Source: an uncultured Anaerolineaceae bacterium
GTDB taxonomy: Bacteria; Chloroflexota; Anaerolineae; Anaerolineales; Anaerolineaceae
Assembly (NCBI GenBank): GCA_937920255.1
Contig: CALDSL010000451.1
Span: 1-6,824, forward strand
DNA length: 6,824 nucleotides
Reading direction: 5' to 3'
Within the stretch, counting starts at the first letter, position 1. Each line of letters begins with the position of its first letter. Positions 1 through 4,737 of this stretch are shown one piece after another. The notes beneath the pieces were generated by a model. It saw nothing but the letters and a program-made list of their open reading frames with translations. It had not been told where the DNA came from and ran no database searches. Position numbers and translations under genes: made by a program.

Positions 1-765
1 ACCTCGCGGCCGCCCACGACCGCCCCACAGCAGGGCGGGATCCCGGTGGTGGAAATCACGCCCATCGCCACGCTGGGGCAGCAGCCGCGGCCGTCGACGG
101 CGGTGCCGACCGTGCCGGTGGTTGTCTCTACTGTGCCGGCGCAGACGGGCAACGCGACGCGCATCCTGTTTGACCGCTTTGCGACCTCGAAGGTGACGTA
201 TGGCAACCTGGCGCAGGGCGAGACCAAAAGCTTTGTGCTGCAGGTGGGCGGCGGGCAGATCCTGATGGTGGACGTCGGATCACCCAACAGCGACGTGTTC
301 CTGCGCATCATCGCGCAGAACGGCAGCATCCTGCTGGATTCGGGCATGGGCATCGGGCAGACGGCCTGGCAGGGACGCATTTTCGTGACCCAGGACATCA
401 CCGTGCAGGTGATCTCGCGCGGGGCGGCGACCAGCTTTACATTAAATACGATCATCCCCGAGATGATCAGCTTTGCGCCGGGCGCGATCAGCGCGGAGCG
501 GGGTTACCCGATCGCGGCGCGGGACGTGCACAGCTTTACGCTGCGGGCGATGGCCGGGCAGACGATGAGCGTTCACGTGGAATCGGGCAACGGGACGATG
601 CTGCTGGGAATCTACGGGTACGACGATGGCCAGCCGTACAAACGCTCGTCGGTGGGCGACGCGAATTTCAGCTTCGAACTGCCGAGCACACAGGATTATG
701 TGATCCAGGTGGTTTCGGCGACAGATGCACCGGCGGACTTTTATATGAAAGTAACGGTGCAGTAA
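1..765 (+). CDS. 3' part of a gene for an exported-looking protein with two PPC-like beta domains (5' end outside window)
   Basis: The frame is open from base 1 to the TAA at 763-765, giving 254 codons. A GTG at 46 could be read as a start, but it has no clear ribosome binding site and lies inside a Pro/Thr-rich stretch that begins upstream, so I treat the gene as cut by the window edge. Residues 1 to about 55 (numbered from base 1) are a low-complexity Pro/Thr/Val linker. About 57-150 and 155-253 are two similar beta-rich repeats. Each has the pattern of pre-peptidase C-terminal (PPC) domains: a Gly/Ala-rich entry, a segment like SFTLRAMAGQTMSVHV, a middle part describing a value, and a closing segment like LPSTQDYVIQVVS. 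In known proteins such domains sit at the C-terminus of secreted proteases or surface proteins, usually for binding or secretion. The catalytic or anchoring part, if any, is outside the window. The function is unknown. The gene converges on the permease gene. Confidence 0.75.
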   Translation, partial: TSRPPTTAPQQGGIPVVEITPIATLGQQPRPSTAVPTVPVVVSTVPAQTGNATRILFDRFATSKVTYGNLAQGETKSFVLQVGGGQILMVDVGSPNSDVFLRIIAQNGSILLDSGMGIGQTAWQGRIFVTQDITVQVISRGAATSFTLNTIIPEMISFAPGAISAERGYPIAARDVHSFTLRAMAGQTMSVHVESGNGTMLLGIYGYDDGQPYKRSSVGDANFSFELPSTQDYVIQVVSATDAPADFYMKVTVQ

Positions 766-781
766 GAGGGAAGAAACGCAT

Positions 782-840
782 CACGAATAACACGATTAAG
801 CCGAATAGCACGAATTTTTAAACAAAATTCGTGCTATTCG
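782..840. repeat. Degenerate 9-bp tandem repeats leading into a 17-bp perfect hairpin
   Basis: Bases 782-817 contain about four degenerate copies of a CACGAATAA-like unit, at about 782, 791, 801 and 809. The last two copies form the left arm of a perfect inverted repeat: 802-818 pairs with 824-840 around the 5-base loop 819-823. The hairpin lies between two convergent genes, 37 bases after the stop codon of the PPC-domain gene, and could stop transcription from either side. However, no T-run follows the stem on either strand, so a classical intrinsic terminator is not shown. Repeats of this style look like dispersed intergenic palindromes. Confidence 0.6.
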
Positions 841-880
841 CTCGTACATCGCCCAGTGGGTTCGGGTTATCCGTAAAGAG

Positions 881-918
881 GCCCTCACCCCGGCTCTCTC
901 CCATAGGGAGAGGGAGGG
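881..918. repeat. Short palindromic intergenic repeat abutting the permease stop codon
   Basis: A CCCTCACCCC-type lead-in at 882-891 is followed by a hairpin. Bases 896-902 pair perfectly with 906-912, and 894-895 can extend the stem to 913-914 through one G-T pair. The loop is only three bases (ATA). The permease stop codon is at 919-921, so on the minus strand the hairpin lies just downstream of translation termination. I recall very similar CCCTCACCCC...CTCTCCC/GGGAGAG intergenic repeats in many Chloroflexota and other environmental genomes; this is from memory and not checked. It may help end transcription or protect the mRNA 3' end, but no U-run follows. Confidence 0.55.
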
Positions 919-2589
919 TTAGTCTTCCTCTTCCTCAGGGGCGACGAAGGGGTCGACATCGGGGACGCCAGGTTTGACCAGGCGGCGGATGGGCAGGTAG
1001 ACCAGCAGCCCCAGCGCCATGAAGGCCAGCGCCCAGCCGATGGAGCTAAAGCCGGCTTCGCTGTACTGGCTGACAATGGCCAGCACGATGATGAGGGTGG
1101 GACCGAGGGTGACCAGCACCAGCCCGAGGATGCCACCTGGCACTTTGTCACGCGGGCGGTCGGGTTCGGTGACACGCAGTTTCCACAGCGCGGCAATGTA
1201 GGCCAGGATGACCAGCGTGTTGAGGAACACATCGGCCACCACCAGGAACTCGAACGCCGACCAGGAGAATATGGTAAAGATGATCCCCACCACCACGATC
1301 GCCACCCAGGGGGTGCCGAAGCGCGGGTGGACCTTGACCATAAAGCGCGGGAACATGCCGTCGGCGGAGAGGGCGAAGGGAACGCGGCTGCCGCCCAGGC
1401 TGTTGCCCACGAACAGGCCGATCATGGACAGGATGGCCGAGATGGTAACGGTGATGCCGAGGAACGTGCCCACCCCGGGCATGCCCATTTTGTTGCCGAT
1501 CACCTCGCCGATCTGCGGGAATTCCCAGCCGGTGGAAACGGTGGGATCGCCGCCCCAGTCTTCAATCGCGGTGGCGGTCTCAGCGAAGGCGGGTGAACTG
1601 GCCACCAGATCGTCGTAGGTCACTTCTTCGGGGGCCACGCCGTTGGCCACGGCCAGCGATTCGATCTCGGCGTTGAAGTCTTCTTCCGGCATGAAGTAAG
1701 CCACCAGGCCGCCCTGCTCGTTGGGTGATTCGACGCCCCACATCTGCCAGGCGCCATTGGCGCCCGCGCCGCCCCACAGGCCGGCCACGGTGGGCAGCAT
1801 GTAGGTGGCGATGGCCGCCACCAGGGTGAGGGCCATGGCGCGCGGATAGGTCTTGCGCGGGTTGACGATTTCATCGCCAGCGGCGGCGGGGAGTTCCCAA
1901 CCCATGAAGTTCCACATGGCCACGTACAGGCCGACCGACAGCGCGCCAAACAGGGTGCTGCCTTCGGGCATGAAGGGCAGGCTGATGGTTTCGCCCGAGC
2001 TGATCCAGCCAAAGATGCCGATGGCCGACATGATAATCAGCGGAATGATCATGACCAGGCCGAGCCAGTTGGTGAACAGGCCAGACAGGCGCGCGCCGCG
2101 GATCTGCAGCGCGCTGATGGCCCAGATCAGAATGGCCGAGACCACCCAGCGGAGGAAGTTGCCGGAAAGTTCCATCCCGCCGATCGTAGCGCCGGTATCG
2201 AGGGCGGGGATGAAGTAGGACAGGTACATGGAGGCCCACACCGGGTAGATGGAGACATCGAGCCACGAAACCACCCAGTTGTTCCAGCCGGCCATAAAGC
2301 CCATGAACGGACCGAAGGCGCGCTTGACCCAGTGGTAGTAGCCGCCTTCGACGGGCATCATGCTTTGCAGCTCGCGCACCACCAGCATGTTGGGAATGCT
2401 GAATACGATGGGCGTGATGATCATCAGCAGCAGGGCCAGCCCGGGGCCGGAGTAGCCGACCATGGGCTCTGCGCCGAAAGCGCCGCCGCACACGGTGAAG
2501 TAGAGCAGCCCGAACAGCGGTAAAAGCGTCAATTCCCTCTTGAGCTTTTTCCGCTCACTCTGAATCGAGATTCCAGTTGTCGCTTCCAT
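919..2589 (-). CDS. APC-superfamily amino acid/polyamine permease, 556 aa
   Basis: This is an integral membrane transporter of the amino acid-polyamine-organocation superfamily. The start ATG (2587-2589) has an AGGAG site 9 bases upstream. Residues 21-42 form TM1 with the GGAFGAEP substrate-binding break. TM2 is about 48-70, followed by the RELQSMMPVEGGYYHWV stretch (72-88) typical of the family. TM3 is about 93-118. TM6 (about 212-235) is followed by the loop GDEIVNPRKTYPRA, a family hallmark. SRVPFALSADGMFPRF (401-416) lies after TM8, and further helices run to about 533. The N-terminal half resembles polyamine-uptake (PUT/RMV1-like) permeases more than classical LysP or PotE types, but the substrate cannot be fixed from sequence. 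The loop between TM7 and TM8 (about 273-371) is unusually long and acidic. The protein ends in an acidic tail, EEEED. It is the last gene of the probable regulator-dehydrogenase-permease operon, so import of an amino acid or polyamine for the upstream enzyme is likely. Confidence 0.9.
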   Translation of the reverse strand: MEATTGISIQSERKKLKRELTLLPLFGLLYFTVCGGAFGAEPMVGYSGPGLALLLMIITPIVFSIPNMLVVRELQSMMPVEGGYYHWVKRAFGPFMGFMAGWNNWVVSWLDVSIYPVWASMYLSYFIPALDTGATIGGMELSGNFLRWVVSAILIWAISALQIRGARLSGLFTNWLGLVMIIPLIIMSAIGIFGWISSGETISLPFMPEGSTLFGALSVGLYVAMWNFMGWELPAAAGDEIVNPRKTYPRAMALTLVAAIATYMLPTVAGLWGGAGANGAWQMWGVESPNEQGGLVAYFMPEEDFNAEIESLAVANGVAPEEVTYDDLVASSPAFAETATAIEDWGGDPTVSTGWEFPQIGEVIGNKMGMPGVGTFLGITVTISAILSMIGLFVGNSLGGSRVPFALSADGMFPRFMVKVHPRFGTPWVAIVVVGIIFTIFSWSAFEFLVVADVFLNTLVILAYIAALWKLRVTEPDRPRDKVPGGILGLVLVTLGPTLIIVLAIVSQYSEAGFSSIGWALAFMALGLLVYLPIRRLVKPGVPDVDPFVAPEEEED

Positions 2590-2598
2590 TCAGCTCTT

Positions 2599-2603
2599 CT
2601 CCT
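2599..2603 (-). promoter_or_regulatory. Ribosome binding site of the permease gene
   Basis: Read on the minus strand this is AGGAG, 9 bases before the ATG at 2589. It fixes the permease start. It lies just outside the palindromic element at 2628-2777, so a fold of that element in the mRNA would end about 25 bases upstream of the site. Confidence 0.7.
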
Positions 2604-2627
2604 GTGTTGTGATTGACAGTACCGACC

Positions 2628-2777
2628 AACCCACCCCCCTCCAACTCCCCCCACAGGGTTGTACCCAAATGCTGAGGAACGCATTTGGAGGGAGAGCCAA
2701 CCCCTCCCTCCAAATCGCGGTTTTTGCGATTTGGGTACAACCCTGTTGGGGGAGGTTTGGAGGGGGGTTGGGGGTGG
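2628..2777. repeat. Nested palindromic element: long imperfect inverted repeat enclosing three hairpins
   Basis: Arms of about 45 bases run inward from about 2628 and 2777. The innermost 18 bases of each arm are perfect: 2653-2670 is ACAGGGTTGTACCCAAAT and 2729-2746 is its reverse complement. The outer parts are C-rich on the left and G-rich on the right, with a few indels. The enclosed 58 bases form three more hairpins: 2665-2672 with 2681-2688 (8 bp, loop 8), 2683-2694 with 2704-2715 (12 bp, loop 9), and 2710-2718 with 2726-2734 (9 bp, loop 7). All use the same CCAAAT/ATTTGG word, so alternative pairings compete. The element fills most of the gap between the dehydrogenase stop codon and the permease start, and carries no ORF of its own that I trust. 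It is probably a non-autonomous mobile palindrome or REP-like repeat, and could act in the mRNA as a processing or attenuation structure. Confidence 0.8.
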
Positions 2778-2778
2778 T

Positions 2779-3984
2779 TTACATCTCCTTCATCCCGTAC
2801 GGGAAGCCGTATTCGGCCATTTTTTCCATGAAGGGTACGGCGTCGAAGTACTCGGGACCGACGACGCCGGTGGCCTTCCACTTGCCGCTGGCCAGCAGAT
2901 CGAAGCCGATGACCGGGTTGAAGCCGGTTTGGGCGACGACGGCCTGGCACTGGAATTTTTGCATGCAGTCCTGGTTGTCGGCCACCTGGTAGATGTAGAC
3001 CTGGCGCGGCTTGCCATCTTTGACGCCTTTGACCCAGGTGCCGGCGCAAGTCTTACCGAACATCACATCGCCCAGGTGCGCCGGGTCGGGCAGGCAGGCG
3101 GCGACCACGTCACGCGGGGCGACCATGACGTTCTTGACCTTGATCGGCTCTTTGTTGTCGAGGCCGAGCATCTTGATGGTCTTGAGCACGCGGATAAAGT
3201 CATCGCCCAGGCCGTACTTGAACGTGACACGTTTGGTATTGATCCAGCGCGGAACGAGCAGCACTTCCTCATGCTCCACGTTGACGCACTCGACCTTGCC
3301 GATGCCCTCGGGGAACTCGAAGACTTCCGGCTCGGAGAACGGCGCGGTGGTGTACCAGCCGCGATCCTTCTCCCAGATCACCGGTGGGTTGAGACATTCT
3401 TCGATGGTGGTCCAGATCGAGAAATTGGGCGCGAACTCGTAGCCGCGCACTTCCAGGTTGGCCCCATCGCGGATGCCCACCTCTTCGATCTCGTCAAACA
3501 GGTGGTCCTGCGCGTAGCGCGCGAAGATATCGGCCATGCCCGGTTCGACACCCAGGCCAAGCAGCGCCAGCAGGCCTTTGGCTTCCCAATCTTTGGCGCG
3601 CGCGAATTGCAGATCGCCCAGCTTCAAGCCGGTCTGATTGTAGGGGTCGTGCTCATGCGGCTCGGAGAGCGACATGGCCATATCCATGTAATTGCAGCCG
3701 GCGCAGAAAGCAGCGTCGAAGATGGGCATATTGAAGGAGGGATCGCAGGCGTTCATGATCCAATCCACCTGGTACTTGCGCGCCAGGTCTTCGATCAACT
3801 GCTGCTGGCCGGCATCCACCCACTCGACCGGGAAGCGGTCGGGATCGCCGAGCTTGGCCTGCACTTCCTCGGCGCGGGCCTGGTTGTAATCGGCCAGCAC
3901 CATCTTCTCCAGCCAGGGCTGGTTTTTGGCGATCACAGCGATCGCCTCCCCTACACCGCCAACACCTACGAGCAAGATCTTCAT
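2779..3984 (-). CDS. Saccharopine dehydrogenase-family NAD(P)-dependent oxidoreductase, 401 aa
   Basis: This is a soluble enzyme of the saccharopine dehydrogenase / carboxynorspermidine synthase / lysine 6-dehydrogenase family. The start chosen is the ATG at 3984, because AAAGGAG lies 6 bases upstream and the Rossmann strand begins at once (MKILLVGVGGVGEAIA). A longer in-frame start at 4053 would overlap the regulator gene. Gly7, Gly9, Gly10 and Gly12 form the dinucleotide-binding loop. Asp32 at the end of strand 2 suggests NAD(H) rather than NADP(H), as an inference. GLGVEPGMAD (143-152) matches the GxxPG turn that links the Rossmann domain to the C-terminal catalytic domain. The latter runs from about 150 to 385 and ends with TGFNPVIGFDLLASGKW, where the family returns to the nucleotide-binding lobe. 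The length of about 400 is normal. Possible reactions are saccharopine cleavage or formation, lysine deamination to the semialdehyde, or carboxynorspermidine formation; sequence alone does not decide. It is 32 bases downstream of the Lrp-type regulator gene and upstream of a permease gene. Confidence 0.88.
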   Translation of the reverse strand: MKILLVGVGGVGEAIAVIAKNQPWLEKMVLADYNQARAEEVQAKLGDPDRFPVEWVDAGQQQLIEDLARKYQVDWIMNACDPSFNMPIFDAAFCAGCNYMDMAMSLSEPHEHDPYNQTGLKLGDLQFARAKDWEAKGLLALLGLGVEPGMADIFARYAQDHLFDEIEEVGIRDGANLEVRGYEFAPNFSIWTTIEECLNPPVIWEKDRGWYTTAPFSEPEVFEFPEGIGKVECVNVEHEEVLLVPRWINTKRVTFKYGLGDDFIRVLKTIKMLGLDNKEPIKVKNVMVAPRDVVAACLPDPAHLGDVMFGKTCAGTWVKGVKDGKPRQVYIYQVADNQDCMQKFQCQAVVAQTGFNPVIGFDLLASGKWKATGVVGPEYFDAVPFMEKMAEYGFPYGMKEM

Positions 3985-3990
3985 AAAGCA

Positions 3991-3997
3991 CTCCTTT
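3991..3997 (-). promoter_or_regulatory. Ribosome binding site of the dehydrogenase gene
   Basis: Read on the minus strand this is AAAGGAG, 6 bases before the ATG at 3984. It lies in the 32-base gap after the regulator stop codon. This supports translation from 3984 rather than from the in-frame ATG at 4053, and fits coupled expression of both genes from one mRNA. Confidence 0.75.
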
Positions 3998-4016
3998 CGC
4001 TGCAAATGGAAGAATC

Positions 4017-4496
4017 TTAAGGTGACTTGAATACCGCATCGGGTATTCGCCAACGGGCGTCGTCTTTGATGATGAGCGGGACCAGCGATGTGGTGGTCCG
4101 CCGCACCCCAGGCAGACGCCCGATTGTTTCGATCACAAAATCGTAGAGCTCGCGGTTGTCGCGCGCGACGAGCTGGATGCTGATATCGCGCCGGCCGGTG
4201 GAACAGGCGACGTAGGTGATGGTGTCGTAGGCCGCCAACTGCTCGGCCAGCCCGATCACCTGCCCCGGCTCGACCTCGATGAACACATCGGCGATAACGG
4301 GATAGCCGATGGCCTTGGGGTCGACGATGGCACTGACGGCGATGATGCCGCGGGCGATGAGCCGCTCCAGGCGGTAGCGCACCATGCGTTCGGTCACCCC
4401 GCCGATGGCGCGCGCCATGTCCGCGCAGGGCATGCGCCCGTCGCGGGTGAGGTGCTCGACAATCTGGCGGTCGATGTCATCGAGTTTGGTGGTCAT
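4017..4496 (-). CDS. Lrp/AsnC-family transcriptional regulator, 159 aa
   Basis: This is a DNA-binding regulator of the feast/famine (Lrp/AsnC) family, which usually senses amino acids or related metabolites. Residues 1-55 (MTTKLDDIDRQIVEHLTRDG onward) are the classical N-terminal helix-turn-helix, with the recognition helix in the GGVTERMVRYRLERL part (32-46). Residues about 66-145 are the RAM (AsnC_trans_reg) ligand and oligomerisation domain, with the GRRDISIQLVARD strand pair at 101-113. The length is typical. The reading frame stays open upstream to 4784, but the extra residues do not look like the family, and family members begin exactly with a motif like this, so I start at 4496. No Shine-Dalgarno sequence is visible just before that ATG; translation may be leaderless or weak. 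It is the first gene of a probable operon with the dehydrogenase and permease, and is divergent from the AOR gene. Control of both, including itself, is the natural inference. Confidence 0.92.
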   Translation of the reverse strand: MTTKLDDIDRQIVEHLTRDGRMPCADMARAIGGVTERMVRYRLERLIARGIIAVSAIVDPKAIGYPVIADVFIEVEPGQVIGLAEQLAAYDTITYVACSTGRRDISIQLVARDNRELYDFVIETIGRLPGVRRTTTSLVPLIIKDDARWRIPDAVFKSP

Positions 4497-4552
4497 GGGG
4501 GAATTTGATATGCGGTGGAGAACGGTGGTTGAAGGGGGGATAGGTCTCTCCT

Positions 4553-4657
4553 CAATTCTTAAATTACAATTCTCTACTAGTGTAGCGCAAAAATGACAGA
4601 ATACAACAATTCTTCCCAAAAACCTTTCCGAAACGGATAAAAATACAGGATTCTTAA
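4553..4657. promoter_or_regulatory. Candidate operator region with four AATTCTT-like words
   Basis: The divergent region turns sharply AT-rich between about 4550 and 4690, against GC-rich genes on both sides. The word CAATTCTT occurs at 4553 and 4607, CAATTCTC at 4567 and GGATTCTT at 4648. The larger steps are 40 and 41 bases, close to four helical turns. The last copy lies in the 8-bp palindrome TCTTAAGA (4652-4659). An imperfect palindrome (CTAC TAGT GTAG, 4574-4585) sits between copies. Lrp/AsnC proteins often bind several phased AT-rich sites, so this is a plausible operator for the adjacent regulator, but binding is an inference. Confidence 0.4.
4577..4606 (-). promoter_or_regulatory. 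Weak candidate promoter for the regulator operon
   Basis: On the minus strand a TTGTAT-like -35 (about 4601-4606) is followed after about 16 bases by TACACT (about 4579-4584), four of six matches to the -10 consensus. It would place the transcript start roughly 75 bases before the regulator ATG. Both boxes lie between the repeated AATTCTT words, as expected for autoregulation. The match is poor and other AT-rich choices exist nearby. Confidence 0.25.
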
Positions 4658-4678
4658 GATTACGCTTTTCCTGCAAAT

Positions 4679-4687
4679 TGCTATAAT
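4679..4687 (+). promoter_or_regulatory. Extended -10 promoter for the AOR gene
   Basis: TGCTATAAT is a perfect extended -10 element (TGnTATAAT) on the plus strand, 50 bases before the AOR start codon. No good -35 box is visible at the expected distance (TTACGC at 4660-4665 matches poorly), which fits an extended -10 promoter or one that needs an activator. The nearest AATTCTT-like word and its palindrome (4652-4659) end about 20 bases upstream, at the place of the -35, so a bound regulator could act directly on this promoter. Confidence 0.6.
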
Positions 4688-4737
4688 TAATCCAACCTTT
4701 TCCACCAACCAATTGAACACCCGAAAGGAGCTTCCCC

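Noticed and set aside
885..2491. Other open frames in and around the permease gene on both strands
   Set aside because: They are Arg/Pro/Ala-rich shadows of the permease gene with no translation signals or family resemblance.
2590..2778. Riboswitch or small RNA gene in the gap between dehydrogenase and permease genes
   Set aside because: The structure is explained by self-complementary repeat arms, and I recognise no conserved riboswitch core such as a lysine or SAM motif.
2659..4020. A 453-codon open frame on the plus strand opposite the dehydrogenase gene
   Set aside because: It is antisense to a clearly recognisable enzyme gene, begins inside the palindromic element, has no ribosome binding site and its product resembles no family. 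Long antisense frames are expected in GC-rich codon-biased genes.
3985..4053. Longer start for the dehydrogenase at 4053
   Set aside because: It would overlap the regulator gene and add 23 residues before a Rossmann strand that normally begins the protein; the AAAGGAG site serves the ATG at 3984.
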